Positions 37,306-46,567 are shown, numbered from the stretch's first letter. The stretch is DNA of 64,000 nt from Pelagibacteraceae bacterium AG-414-E02 (GCA_003214615.1 QCLK01000001.1:278501-342500), one strand, 5' to 3'. Program-made: numbers and translations. Notes: generated from the letters alone by a model not told the origin.

Positions 37306-37702
37306 AATTTTTAATATCAGGACAATTATCTAAAGTTTTTTTTAATAACCAAATTATTTTGACTCTTTCGGCTTCATTTTTATTTGAAATCTTAAAATCT
37401 TCATTTGCAAAGTAAATGGTTTTTTTTAGCTTTAGAATTTTTGATAATATCTTATTCCTTTTTAAATCGCTAAAAGGTAGCTGAAAAATACTATATGCTA
37501 CAATACCATCTATATTTTTCAAATTATCTATAATTTGTTCTAAAATAAAATTGGAATTGTACATAGAGTACTCGGTAGCGCTTAGTAAAAGACTTAATTT
37601 TTCTTTTTTACAAAACTCTCGTATAACTATATTTTGTATATGTTGAGGAACTCTTTCTCCCATAAAAGTTCTGCTAAAATTATACCCTCTAACTTTTTTC
37701 AT
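37277..37702 (-). CDS. Sporadic carbohydrate cluster protein, LIC12192 family
   Basis: This 141-residue protein matches the short LIC12192-type (TIGR04323) family: RGYNFSRTFMGERVPQHIQN at residues 4-23, then REFCKKEKLSLLLSATEYSM and IVAYSIFQLPF. Family members are confined to scattered surface-carbohydrate loci and have no known biochemical role. The gene overlaps the neighbouring oxygenase by 4 bases at one end (37699-37702) and the methyltransferase by 29 bases at the other. The trio is therefore probably a functional set. The family name is from recall, but the conserved motif is distinctive. Confidence 0.85.
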   Translation of the reverse strand: MKKVRGYNFSRTFMGERVPQHIQNIVIREFCKKEKLSLLLSATEYSMYNSNFILEQIIDNLKNIDGIVAYSIFQLPFSDLKRNKILSKILKLKKTIYFANEDFKISNKNEAERVKIIWLLKKTLDNCPDIKNYGKINKYCF

Positions 37703-38496
37703 TTTATTTTTGGTAAATTATATTTAATTGCTAACTGAGATATTTTTCTTAAAGTAATTGGTTCAAAAAATTCTCCCAATCTTTTATCTCGATATGGAGT
37801 AAAAACTCCTTTAAATCTGCAATTTAAAGACCACCTTGTTTCTTTTTCCCTATTAATTCTATTTCCGTGAGGAAGGGTTTGATTAAACAGCAAAACTTGT
37901 CCGTACTTAATATTTAACCAAGTAACCTGTTTCTTTATTAATTTAAAAATCTTTTCACTTGATTGTCTTCCTTTTTTTAAAAAAATCTTATCTAATTTTT
38001 GAACTTTTGCGGGTGGTAGAATATACATAGATTTTGTCTTGTAACAATCTACCAATGGTAACCAAACAACTATTTCAAATGGCGAGTCCCCAGACCACAC
38101 ATCTGAATGCACCGGTAAGAGAGAGCTTGAATCTCCAGGTAGCTGGATACTTAGATTTACTCTTATTTGCATTGCTAATTCATTACCAACCAAAATATCA
38201 AGGTATGGTTTTGCAAGCTTATAGTACAATTTTCTAGTCTCTTTATTTTTGTTTATCTCATTTATAACTTTCAATCTTAGATTATTTAACTCATTCTTCT
38301 TAATTTTATTATGAATAAAATTTAAAATTTCATCAGGAGATTGTTTTGACGTTTTTCTTATATTTTTTTTTATTGCCCCTAAAAATATTTTTCGTAATTT
38401 CTCAAGAGAATTTAGATCTTGTATATTTTTAACAATATATCCATTTTTTTCAAAATCTTTTGAAAGTTTCTTTTCAGCGTCTGATATAAAATTCAT
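37699..38496 (-). CDS. Sporadic carbohydrate cluster 2OG-Fe(II) oxygenase
   Basis: This 265-residue protein fits the 2-oxoglutarate oxygenase family found next to LIC12192 proteins (TIGR04324). The iron ligands are plausibly H-x-D in LLPVHSDVWSGDSPFEIVV (about 128-146) and the distal histidine in LFNQTLPHGNRINRE. The arginine in TRWSLNCRFKGVF could bind 2-oxoglutarate. It overlaps the next gene by 4 bases. A hydroxylation or oxidative step on a nucleotide sugar or glycan is inferred. Confidence 0.83.
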   Translation of the reverse strand: MNFISDAEKKLSKDFEKNGYIVKNIQDLNSLEKLRKIFLGAIKKNIRKTSKQSPDEILNFIHNKIKKNELNNLRLKVINEINKNKETRKLYYKLAKPYLDILVGNELAMQIRVNLSIQLPGDSSSLLPVHSDVWSGDSPFEIVVWLPLVDCYKTKSMYILPPAKVQKLDKIFLKKGRQSSEKIFKLIKKQVTWLNIKYGQVLLFNQTLPHGNRINREKETRWSLNCRFKGVFTPYRDKRLGEFFEPITLRKISQLAIKYNLPKIK

Positions 38497-38511
38497 CTGT
38501 TTACTACTAAG

Positions 38512-39861
38512 TTATCTTAACCAATTTTTGTTTTCTCTAAGAAATTTTGAACTATAACGACATCTAACCTTACCATGCAATATTACTGGACCTTTTCTAG
38601 GATCTTGTATGTGCCATAACTCATTCTCTCTATCTGGTCGTTGATTAAAACGTTTAAGATTGGTGGTGTACAAGTTTCTGAAAGATTTTTGTAATTCTTC
38701 ATCTTCAAAATTTAATTTTCTATTAAATTTTAAGTATTCATCCATCTCTATTACTAGATTTTTTATTTCTTCTGAGGTGTTATCAACTAGTTCAATTCCT
38801 TTTTCGTCATATAATCTAGTTTCATATGCAAATGCAACGCCATGTGAAAAAATTTCCGATAGCGATAATCTTCTTTTTTCTTTTTTAAGGACATGATGTT
38901 TTACCAAATACAAATCTTTTTCGCGATATGAGTGCATATCACCCAATGGAGCAATGCTAGAAAAAACAATTGGTTTACCAAAAAAGTCAGGTAATTGGTC
39001 AAAGCCAAAACTTGATGAAATACAAAACGAACACTTTGCACCAAGATATATGTCCATAAAGTCACTACGCAAATTTGAATTTGCATAATCGATTATTTTA
39101 GGATTATTTGAAATTAATGGTTTTTCAACGGATACTCCCATTCTAAAAACATAATATCCTCTTTTAACAAGTTCATCTATGGCTAATAAATAGTTGTCTA
39201 TGTTTTGATTTCTATAGTTGTGATAAGACCAATCTTTATATCGTGGAGGTATTTTTTTTTTTTGGTAACCGCTATCTCTTATGGCTAAACAAATAAATTT
39301 ATCGTCATCCTTTAATCCAAATTTATTTAACATTTTTTTTCCATAAATTTCTTCCTCAGTTGTAAAATTTAGAGGTTGATGTTTATTAATTATATTATCG
39401 ACATCACGTGAACGTCTAGCTCTTAACGCTTCTATTGAGTGGTTTTGCCATCCTGGCATAAGTTTGCTAACTCTATTAATTGGATCTAAAAAATATCCTG
39501 GAAGAAAATTAGATTTTCTTTTCCACATCTTTGCTAATTGTTTGTTAAAAATCTTAAAATTAGGATCAATATACACAAAATCTAAATACCTTTTCTTTGG
39601 CACATCTATGTTCAGTGCCTTTCTACAGTGATATAAAGAAGCGTTTTCAATAAAATCACCAAAATTATTGCAGGGAAATTTTTCTACTCTAATAATTAGC
39701 CACGGACTTATTGAACGAATTACTACACATATAACAATAGCAATTATATAAACTGGGATACTAAAAAATTTTTTTATTAATAAAAAAAATTTTCTAAATA
39801 GCTCTCGCAAACCACGGGTCTTGATATCTGTAATTTGCTTATAGATAAAAGAATCTTGCAT
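38512..39861 (-). CDS. TIGR04372-type putative glycosyltransferase
   Basis: This 449-residue protein matches the TIGR04372 family: a membrane-anchoring hydrophobic helix at about 28-50 (IPVYIIAIVICVVIRSISPW), then NCNFGDFIENASLYH-like segments and YLDFVYIDPNF. ICLAIRDSGYQKKKI, the nucleotide-sugar-like region DFMDIYLGAKCSFCISSSFG and a conserved FGKPIVFSSIAPLGDMHS follow. TIGR04372 proteins cluster with the sporadic carbohydrate genes. It probably transfers a sugar at the cytoplasmic face; donor and acceptor are unknown. Confidence 0.8.
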   Translation of the reverse strand: MQDSFIYKQITDIKTRGLRELFRKFFLLIKKFFSIPVYIIAIVICVVIRSISPWLIIRVEKFPCNNFGDFIENASLYHCRKALNIDVPKKRYLDFVYIDPNFKIFNKQLAKMWKRKSNFLPGYFLDPINRVSKLMPGWQNHSIEALRARRSRDVDNIINKHQPLNFTTEEEIYGKKMLNKFGLKDDDKFICLAIRDSGYQKKKIPPRYKDWSYHNYRNQNIDNYLLAIDELVKRGYYVFRMGVSVEKPLISNNPKIIDYANSNLRSDFMDIYLGAKCSFCISSSFGFDQLPDFFGKPIVFSSIAPLGDMHSYREKDLYLVKHHVLKKEKRRLSLSEIFSHGVAFAYETRLYDEKGIELVDNTSEEIKNLVIEMDEYLKFNRKLNFEDEELQKSFRNLYTTNLKRFNQRPDRENELWHIQDPRKGPVILHGKVRCRYSSKFLRENKNWLR

Positions 39862-39894
39862 TAAAATTATCTTGATTATATCTTTTATGAAAAA

Positions 39895-40446
39895 TTATCT
39901 AGAGATACGTCTATTAATTTCTTTTTGGAATTTTAAAATTTCTTTTTTATTATTTTTAAATTTTTTCGCCCATTTAGGAAAAACACTGTTTCCCTTTTTA
40001 AATGGTCCTAATGCACCTTCGTGATAAATGACATATTCCGATAAAGGTATCTGAGTATGGTAAGTATTAATTGGAGTTCTGAAAATATCATTTGGATACA
40101 TAGCCTGAGCAAATTTTACTTTTCCTTTATTGTTAAATATTACGCAAGCCATTTTTCCTTTTATCAGATGATAAGTCTCACCTTTTTTTAAATGTTTGTG
40201 TGGAAAAGTTCCCATTTGTCTATTTTCATACCAAGGTTTGTAAAAATTTTTTCTTTTTTGTAACAAAACCATATCGTGATGCTTATCAGAAGGATCTTTG
40301 TGCATACATATTCTGATGTCTTTTTTTGTTTTACGATAATGTTTTTCTAAAAAACTTATGAATTTTTTATTAAATACTACACTGCTATTTTTGAAAAAAA
40401 ATGCTTTGGTTTTTGCTTTTTTATCTTCTTTAAGAAAGTTTTTCAT
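39895..40446 (-). CDS. WbuC-like cupin-fold protein
   Basis: This 183-residue protein has an N-terminal all-helical part and a cupin-like core: RICMHKDPSDKHHDMV, FPHKHLKKGETYHLIKGKMACVIF (metal-type histidines and glutamate) and DIFRTPINTYHTQIPLS with a further histidine. The pattern resembles the WbuC family found in O-antigen loci of enteric bacteria, where its role is not established. It lies 33 bases after the TIGR04372 gene's upstream neighbour and is same-strand in the island. Sugar isomerase or lyase activity is possible. Confidence 0.68.
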   Translation of the reverse strand: MKNFLKEDKKAKTKAFFFKNSSVVFNKKFISFLEKHYRKTKKDIRICMHKDPSDKHHDMVLLQKRKNFYKPWYENRQMGTFPHKHLKKGETYHLIKGKMACVIFNNKGKVKFAQAMYPNDIFRTPINTYHTQIPLSEYVIYHEGALGPFKKGNSVFPKWAKKFKNNKKEILKFQKEINRRISR

Positions 40447-40522
40447 ATTTAAATGTTTTTAACAACAATATTAATAATTGTAAATAATAATCTCTTAATT
40501 TAACTAGTTTAGCTAATTAGCT

Positions 40523-40948
40523 CTATAATTTAGAAAGATATTTTTTTTTAATAATTGCCAAGTAATGGATATTAATTGCGGCAAGGTCAATAGGAATAAT
40601 ATTAAGTTTTTTAATTTGGTTAAATGAAAAAAATTTATATCTTTGTCCTTCGGTTAGAATTATTTTTCTTTTTTTTAAAACCTTACATTCATAGTAAATT
40701 GTATTAAATTTTTTTTTAAAATTTATTACTTTACTATTTGTTGCTAAAATCATTTTGGATGCTTTAACAATTAAATTTGTTTCTTCCTTAATTTCTCTTT
40801 CAATAGCTTTTTTATAAGACTCATTGTTTTCAACTCGTCCTCCAAAAATTCCCCAAAAATTTGGAAAATAAATACCTTTTTTATTGTCCCTTAATTGTAA
40901 AAGATAATTATTTTTATCAACAATTATCCCCTTAACAGACTTAATCAT
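40523..40948 (-). CDS. NUDIX hydrolase
   Basis: This 141-residue protein shows the Nudix box GX5EX7REUXEE as GGRVENNESYKKAIEREIKEE (about residues 36-56, 21 positions in the family notation). It has the usual preceding strand LLQLRDNKKG and NFWGIFGG. It probably hydrolyses a nucleoside diphosphate-linked compound, for instance a nucleotide sugar. It starts 16 bases after the short transketolase pyrimidine subunit. The specificity cannot be read from the sequence. Confidence 0.9.
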   Translation of the reverse strand: MIKSVKGIIVDKNNYLLQLRDNKKGIYFPNFWGIFGGRVENNESYKKAIEREIKEETNLIVKASKMILATNSKVINFKKKFNTIYYECKVLKKRKIILTEGQRYKFFSFNQIKKLNIIPIDLAAINIHYLAIIKKKYLSKL

Positions 40949-40963
40949 TTAATTGTTTACGGT

Positions 40964-41455
40964 TTACCAATTTTTGCCAATTAAAGTATCGCTTTTAAGG
41001 CTTATAAAAGTTGGACCGTTCTTTCTATGGCTCTGATATATGGCTGCTTCAGTTTCATCGCTGTTTTTTGGAAAAAAAGATTCTATATTTTTAAAGAGCT
41101 TCATAAGACTTTTGCCATCAAGTTCTGTATGAGTCGGTCCAAGAGTTGGGTAATCTGCAAAACCCACTAGATTCACATTCACATTTTGTTGATCAATATC
41201 CAACTTTACTTGCTCAAGTGGTCGCTCTATAAGAAAAGGTGTGATCGTATAAACCCAGGGCTTTAAACCTTCTAGAGCCATACCTGCAGAAACACTTATA
41301 ATGCTCTGTTCACAAATTCCTAAATTAAAAAATCTTTTAGGATGCTCTTTTCTGAATTCATCAAAAACTCCAAAGCCAATATCACCAACAAGTAATATTA
41401 TTTTGTCGTCTTTTTTTGCTAATTCATTAATAATTTTCCCAAAACGTCTTCTCAT
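40964..41455 (-). CDS. Transketolase-like pyrimidine domain, short subunit
   Basis: This 163-residue protein corresponds only to the pyrimidine-binding domain of transketolase: NLGICEQSIISVSAGMALEG (with the catalytic-type glutamate of ICEQ), VYTITPFLIERPLEQVKLDI, YPTLGPTHTELDG and GPTFISLKSD near the end. The usual C-terminal transketolase_C domain (about 120 residues) is missing, and the next gene starts only 16 bases on, so no trailing remnant fits. It overlaps the N-terminal subunit by 4 bases. The normal-length counterpart is 429-1397. Confidence 0.87.
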   Translation of the reverse strand: MRRRFGKIINELAKKDDKIILLVGDIGFGVFDEFRKEHPKRFFNLGICEQSIISVSAGMALEGLKPWVYTITPFLIERPLEQVKLDIDQQNVNVNLVGFADYPTLGPTHTELDGKSLMKLFKNIESFFPKNSDETEAAIYQSHRKNGPTFISLKSDTLIGKNW

Positions 41456-42225
41456 TTAATACCTAATTTCTTTTTTCCAATTTCTATATCTTGTTCTTTT
41501 AACTTTCTTGCGTGCCATATTGGATCATTCTCAAACTCTTTGATGCCTTTTCCTTTAATAGTATTCATAATAATTACTGAAGGTTTGTCTTTCTTGTTTT
41601 TCTTTTTAAAAGATGTAATCAGTGATTTAAATGAGTGGCCATCTTTAACTTCCGTGCAGTTCCAATTAAACGCTTTAAATTTGCTTGGCAAATTTTCAAG
41701 GGGCAAAGCATCTTTTAATCTGGATAACGCTTGTATTTTATTATAATCAACTATCACCACAAGATTGTCTAGTTTGTGCTTTGAAGCAATTAATAAAGAT
41801 TCCCAAGTAGTTCCCTCTTGGCACTCTCCATCACTTATCATCACATAAATCTTTCCAGGAATTTTTTGCTTTTTTCTAGCAAATGCCATTCCTGTCGCGA
41901 TAGGAAGTCCGTGTCCTAAACTTCCAGTAGTACAATTTATCCCGTTTTTTTTATCTAATTCTAAATGTGTAGTTAATTTAGGATTTAAACCTCTATCTTG
42001 AAGTAAAATGCATAATGGATAAGAAGCATGAGCTTTACTAAGAATAAACTTATCTTCTTTTTTCATTATAATTTCATAAAGAGTTAAAAGCATTTCAATC
42101 ATAGAAAAGCTCCCCCCTAAATGAGCTTCTCCTTTTTTGATAAACGCAAGAAATGTATCTTGTCTAAGTTTTTTAGCTTTATTAGCTAATTTTTTATAAT
42201 CTATATTAGTAACTATATTTTTCAT
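41452..42225 (-). CDS. Transketolase-like N-terminal subunit (second pair)
   Basis: This 257-residue thiamine diphosphate-binding subunit has GEAHLGGSFS (about 32-41), SKAHASYPL, GSLGHGLPIATGMA (about 98-111) and the TPP motif SDGECQEGTTWESLL (about 129-143) closing with VIVDYNKIQ. The usual GDG is SDG here. It overlaps its pyrimidine-domain partner by 4 bases at one end and the epimerase by 4 bases at the other (42222-42225). It is paralogous to 1394-2221; the two pairs probably act on different ketol donors or acceptors. Confidence 0.88.
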   Translation of the reverse strand: MKNIVTNIDYKKLANKAKKLRQDTFLAFIKKGEAHLGGSFSMIEMLLTLYEIIMKKEDKFILSKAHASYPLCILLQDRGLNPKLTTHLELDKKNGINCTTGSLGHGLPIATGMAFARKKQKIPGKIYVMISDGECQEGTTWESLLIASKHKLDNLVVIVDYNKIQALSRLKDALPLENLPSKFKAFNWNCTEVKDGHSFKSLITSFKKKNKKDKPSVIIMNTIKGKGIKEFENDPIWHARKLKEQDIEIGKKKLGIK

Positions 42226-43202
42226 TTTAAATTGAGTGATTGCATCTTTTTTATATTAAAATATTTTTCATCTGTTAAAGAATTTGGTAATAGATCTTTT
42301 TTAAATGCTAATTTAAGATCATTTACAGCATCTGAAATTGTTTTTTTAGGCTCAAAACCTAGAATTTTTTTTATTTTTTTTGATGAAATATGATAAGAGC
42401 GATTATCATTTGAAAATGAAGATTTTATATTAACATCATCTCCAATGACTTTTTTTACTGTACTGGCTAATTCTAAAACTGAATAATTATCGTAACCTGC
42501 ATTAAATATTTCACCAGAAACTTTAGATTTTGGAGCCTCAATTAAAATTTCATAAGCTCTTGCCATATCTTTAATATGAATATTTGGTCTTAACTGTGTT
42601 CCTCCAAAAACAGTTATTTCTCTTTTATGATAAGCCAAATTGGTTAAAATATTTACCACTACGTCTAACCTTTGCCTTGGTGAATAACCACAAACCGTAG
42701 CAGGCCTAATTGTTATGGGTGTAAAATTCTCCGATTCATATTTTTTAAGTATTGTCTCACAACTGGCCTTATACCTTGAGTAGTCTGTTAATGGTTCCAA
42801 AGACATGGTTTCGCTAACGTCTTTTTCTTTTTTTATTCCATAAACTGAAGATGTTGATGCGTAAATAAATCTTTCAATTAAATTCTTTTTAGCTATTTCA
42901 ACTAAAGGAGTAAACGCATCCAAATTTATAGATTTTCCGAGCGTGGGATTAAGTTCAAAACTAGGATCATTAGATATACATGCTAAGTGTATAACGACAT
43001 CATGGCCAGGTAAAACTTTGTTGAGTAATTCGGTATTTCTTATATCACCTTTTATAATTTTTAAATTAGAGTTTTCTTTTAAAATATTTTCACCGAACAT
43101 CATAAGATCAAAAACTGTAACTTTATGACCTTTTGCTAAAAGATAAGGAGTCAAAACAGCTCCAACATACCCTGCGCCTCCAGTAATAAATATTTTTTTC
43201 AT
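42222..43202 (-). CDS. NAD-dependent sugar epimerase/dehydratase
   Basis: Starting at the ATG at 43202, the protein begins MKKIFITGGAGYVGAVLTP, placing the NAD motif at the very N-terminus as expected. A longer frame from 43226 would add eight residues that overlap the LicD gene, so I prefer 43202. The catalytic serine/tyrosine region reads YASTSSVYG and YSRYKAS. HLACISNDPSFELNP and RPNIHIKDMARAYEIL are typical of nucleotide-sugar epimerases. It is translationally coupled (4-base overlap) to the transketolase pair, suggesting joint sugar remodelling. Confidence 0.88.
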   Translation of the reverse strand: MKKIFITGGAGYVGAVLTPYLLAKGHKVTVFDLMMFGENILKENSNLKIIKGDIRNTELLNKVLPGHDVVIHLACISNDPSFELNPTLGKSINLDAFTPLVEIAKKNLIERFIYASTSSVYGIKKEKDVSETMSLEPLTDYSRYKASCETILKKYESENFTPITIRPATVCGYSPRQRLDVVVNILTNLAYHKREITVFGGTQLRPNIHIKDMARAYEILIEAPKSKVSGEIFNAGYDNYSVLELASTVKKVIGDDVNIKSSFSNDNRSYHISSKKIKKILGFEPKKTISDAVNDLKLAFKKDLLPNSLTDEKYFNIKKMQSLNLK

Positions 43203-43207
43203 TAATA

Positions 43208-43987
43208 TTAGATTCTCTTCTTCCAAAAAAATTGTTTGCTATCTGACTTAAGCCAATTTTTTCCAAATCTTTTTTCTAAAAATTTTTCTGGATTAGCTGG
43301 TGACATGAAAATTTTCCCGTAAGCTTTAACTGGTTTTAAATTTTCTAAATCTTCAATAGGAAATCTATTAGAGTCCGTTCTAGATTTATCATAAGTTTGT
43401 CCTTCCCACATTTCAACTCCTTCTATCTTTACCTTTCTGAAAAATTCTACATCAATCAAAATCCCCTCTAATATAATTTGTAATTTTTGCATTTTGTCGC
43501 CTGCGGCTGGTCTTGCTTTTACACAAGGCGAACCATGGCTTACTAATAATGGAATTGAATCTAATAGTTTTGGAAGCTCATCTTGTTTCATTCCTAAATC
43601 TACATCATGTGGTCTACCCGCAAAAGATTCTTGCCTAATTGCTCCCAAAAGGGATCCATCGAGCAAAAAGAAATTAATTTTTTTCTTTTCTAAAATTTTC
43701 AAGAATTTAAGCAATGCATGAATTGTACGAATATGTTGTGATGGTAAACGAAAGTACGCTGGATATTTAAATTTTAAAAAAATGCTCTTTAATATAGGTA
43801 AAAACTCTTTAATAATTTTAACTCTTATAGCTATAATTTTATTTTTGTAAGACAAAGATTTGTTTGGAGAAAGCTTTGATAAGATTTTCAATACTAATTT
43901 CTTCGCTAGCCTCTGCAACCAACTTTTTTTCTCTAAGTGTAACAACTTATATTCTTTACTACTATCTGTTTTAGGATGATTTTCCAT
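43208..43987 (-). CDS. LicD-family phosphotransferase-like protein
   Basis: This 259-residue protein has the LicD signature FFLLDGSLLGAIRQESF (about 101-117) followed by a nucleotidyltransferase-fold acidic triad in HDVDLGMKQDEL. IDVEFFRKVK and PANPEKFLEKRFGKNW complete the pattern. LicD/fukutin-like enzymes transfer phosphocholine, ribitol-phosphate or similar groups onto glycans. The N-terminal 60 residues are basic. It sits between the epimerase and the nucleotidyltransferase-kinase fusion. A phospho-substituent on the surface glycan is the inferred product. Confidence 0.84.
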   Translation of the reverse strand: MENHPKTDSSKEYKLLHLEKKSWLQRLAKKLVLKILSKLSPNKSLSYKNKIIAIRVKIIKEFLPILKSIFLKFKYPAYFRLPSQHIRTIHALLKFLKILEKKKINFFLLDGSLLGAIRQESFAGRPHDVDLGMKQDELPKLLDSIPLLVSHGSPCVKARPAAGDKMQKLQIILEGILIDVEFFRKVKIEGVEMWEGQTYDKSRTDSNRFPIEDLENLKPVKAYGKIFMSPANPEKFLEKRFGKNWLKSDSKQFFWKKRI

Positions 43988-44037
43988 TTTTTGACTAATA
44001 TTTCTTTATTAAAATTAAATTTTGCATTGAAAAAATA

Positions 44038-45558
44038 CTATTTAAGTAAATGTTCTATACTCTTTAAAATTTTTATTTTATTTATAGCTTCCTTATTACC
44101 TATTGTTTCAACTGAATCTGCCGCCGCTAACGAACCAATCAATAACGCCAATTTTTCATCAAATTTAAATTTCAAACATAAAGCAACTACAGATAGCATG
44201 GAATCGCCGGCACCGATTTTATCAACGGCCTTTTTCGCAAAAGCATCTGATAAATCAAATTTATTATTTTTCCTGTTATAAAAAATTGATCCATCTATGC
44301 CCTTAGTAACAATCATATTTTTTACTTTTTGACTATTTGCTAATCTTTTCATTAATAATTTAATATTTCCATTTTTGTCTCTTAGTTCATTTCTGATTTC
44401 TTTCTCATTGATAATCATACAATCAACATTTTTATATTTTCTCATGCTATGATAACCCACATTTGCTGCATTGATTTGAGCATTCAACGCTAAATATTTT
44501 GAATTTTTACAGATAATTTCAGAACTTTTTTTAGAAATCAAACCATGACCATAATCAGAAACAATTGTTAGATCATGTTTTGGTATTAATTTTCTAAGTT
44601 TATCATTAAATAATTTTTCTTCTGATTTTTCTAAAACATCATCATTTATCTTATATACGCCAAGAACCTTATTGTTAGTAATAATATCTAAAAATCTTTT
44701 CTTTAAAATTGTTGGAGAATTCTTTTTTTTTATGTAATCAAAATTTACTTTCTTAGGTAAATTTTTCTTAATTTCATTTAAAAACTCTCCTTGTTCCCCT
44801 ACCATGCTCAACAAGGTGATTTTGTCACAAAATTGTGATACGTGCCTTGATATCGCCCCTGCTCCACCTAAATATTGTTCTGTTTTTAAATCTCTTAAAA
44901 CAAGAACAGGTTCCTTACCAGATTTACCTAATGCATCACAAAAAAAATATTGATCAATGATTGTTTCTCCAATAATTAGAATTTTTAATTTTTTAAAATT
45001 TTCAATTAATTCTCTAATTTTTAAAAAAGAATATTTTTTTTTTATTTTATTAATTGCTATTTTTTGTCCAGGTGAACAAATTTGGTTAAATCTATTTATT
45101 AAATTGCTTGAACTAAAAGTAATCCCTTTTGTGTAAACAATTTTTCCTCCATTTTTTTTTAAAGCATCAATCTCATTAATAATTTCACCTGAAATATCAT
45201 TTTTATGCAATTTATAATCTGGACCTTTACAATAAATGTTTGGTTTCAATCCTTTTATTGCTGAAATGGCTGTTGGACTTTTGTTTAACGCAACATAGTC
45301 AACAACGTTCAATGCTGCTAATGCTTTAAGCCTATCTTCTTCGCTAAAAGCTGGTCTATTTGGACCTTTATTAACATATTGATCAGAAGTAACTGTAACA
45401 ACAAGAATATCTCCATGGTCTTTTGCTTCGTGAAAATGATTTATGTGTCCTATATGTAATAAATCAAATACGCCATGACAAAGAACTACTTTTTTTCCTT
45501 TGGCTTTTAATTTTGAAACAATTTTTTCTAAAGCTTTAATCTGAATAATTTTTTTCAT
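44038..45558 (-). CDS. HldE-like bifunctional protein with swapped domains
   Basis: This 506-residue protein has an N-terminal cytidylyltransferase/adenylyltransferase-like domain (about 1-140) with HGVFDLLHIGHI (28-39, the HxGH site) and SEEDRLKALAAL. A PfkB/ribokinase-like kinase domain occupies about 180-506, with IIGETIIDQYFFCD, LGGAGAISRHVSQ and the anion-hole DKIGAGDSMLSVV. E. coli HldE, which makes ADP-heptose, has the kinase first and the nucleotidyltransferase second; here the order is reversed. It could activate a sugar-1-phosphate such as a heptose; no GmhA/GmhB is visible in the window. Confidence 0.87.
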   Translation of the reverse strand: MKKIIQIKALEKIVSKLKAKGKKVVLCHGVFDLLHIGHINHFHEAKDHGDILVVTVTSDQYVNKGPNRPAFSEEDRLKALAALNVVDYVALNKSPTAISAIKGLKPNIYCKGPDYKLHKNDISGEIINEIDALKKNGGKIVYTKGITFSSSNLINRFNQICSPGQKIAINKIKKKYSFLKIRELIENFKKLKILIIGETIIDQYFFCDALGKSGKEPVLVLRDLKTEQYLGGAGAISRHVSQFCDKITLLSMVGEQGEFLNEIKKNLPKKVNFDYIKKKNSPTILKKRFLDIITNNKVLGVYKINDDVLEKSEEKLFNDKLRKLIPKHDLTIVSDYGHGLISKKSSEIICKNSKYLALNAQINAANVGYHSMRKYKNVDCMIINEKEIRNELRDKNGNIKLLMKRLANSQKVKNMIVTKGIDGSIFYNRKNNKFDLSDAFAKKAVDKIGAGDSMLSVVALCLKFKFDEKLALLIGSLAAADSVETIGNKEAINKIKILKSIEHLLK

Positions 45559-45574
45559 ATGTATTGAAAAATAT

Positions 45575-46561
45575 TTATCTTTTTTTTAATAGTTTAAACC
45601 AAATTCTTGTCGCTTTTTTTATACTCTTAGGCGTCCAAACAGGTGCTTCTTTCCAATAATCAATTTTTCTTAAAAGTTCTTTTACTCCTTTTTCTATTTT
45701 AATTTTAGGCTTCCATTTAAGATCTTTTTTTATTTTTGAGATGTCCGCTAGAGATCTATCTGGTTCACCTGGTCTCTTTGGTATGTGAATTTTCTTACCA
45801 CCAATAATTTTTGCAATTTTATTGACTGTTACTTCTTTTCCGCTTCCTACGTTATAAATTTCTCCAATTTTTTTCGATTGGGCTGCTTTAATAATTGCGC
45901 TAACCAAATCATATACATGAATAAAATCTCTTGTTTGATTTCCATTTCCTACAATAGTCAATGGTTTATTCGCTAACTTTTGAGCAAAAAAAACACCAAA
46001 AACTGCTCCGTAAGCTCCAGTGGTTCTGGACCTCGGGCCATATGCATTAAAAAAACGAAGTGATACTGCAGGAAAATCAAAAATTTTTGCCCAATGCATA
46101 ACTAATTCTTCAGCCTGCCATTTTACAAATGAGTAAGGGTACATAGGCTTAATTTTTTCGTTTTCTTTTGTTGGAAATTTTTTTGGAAAACCATAGCAAC
46201 TAGCTGAAGCAGCATAAATAAATTTTTTAATTTTTTGATTGCTGGCAGCTTTAATAATATTCTCTGTTCCTATAACATTATATTTAAAATATTTATGAGG
46301 ATTTTCTATACTTGGAACAATATCGGCAATTCCAGCTAAATGAAAAACGTAATGAACTTCTTTAAAATATTTATCCAATTGTCTATTTTCTGAAATATCG
46401 ACTTTTACAATTTTTACATTTTTTCCAGCATGGTGGGATAAATTTGATTTTCTACCTGTGCTAAAATTATCTAGAACAATCACTTTATGACCCATTTTTA
46501 CTAGTCGATCAACTAGATGGCTACCAATAAAACCTGCTCCGCCTGTAACTATTGATTTCAT
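45575..46561 (-). CDS. NAD-dependent sugar epimerase (GalE/WbpP-like)
   Basis: This 328-residue extended SDR has VTGGAGFIGSHLVDRL (5-20), VFHLAGIADIVPS, AASASCYGFP (catalytic serine) and YSFVKWQAEEL (Y-x3-K). It continues with SLRFFNAYGPRSR, a hallmark of UDP-glucose/GlcNAc 4-epimerases, and IVGNGNQTRDFIHV. It lies 17 bases upstream of the HldE-like gene. It probably interconverts UDP-sugar epimers for the glycan. Which sugar is not determined by eye. Confidence 0.9.
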   Translation of the reverse strand: MKSIVTGGAGFIGSHLVDRLVKMGHKVIVLDNFSTGRKSNLSHHAGKNVKIVKVDISENRQLDKYFKEVHYVFHLAGIADIVPSIENPHKYFKYNVIGTENIIKAASNQKIKKFIYAASASCYGFPKKFPTKENEKIKPMYPYSFVKWQAEELVMHWAKIFDFPAVSLRFFNAYGPRSRTTGAYGAVFGVFFAQKLANKPLTIVGNGNQTRDFIHVYDLVSAIIKAAQSKKIGEIYNVGSGKEVTVNKIAKIIGGKKIHIPKRPGEPDRSLADISKIKKDLKWKPKIKIEKGVKELLRKIDYWKEAPVWTPKSIKKATRIWFKLLKKR

Positions 46562-46567
46562 TTTAGT

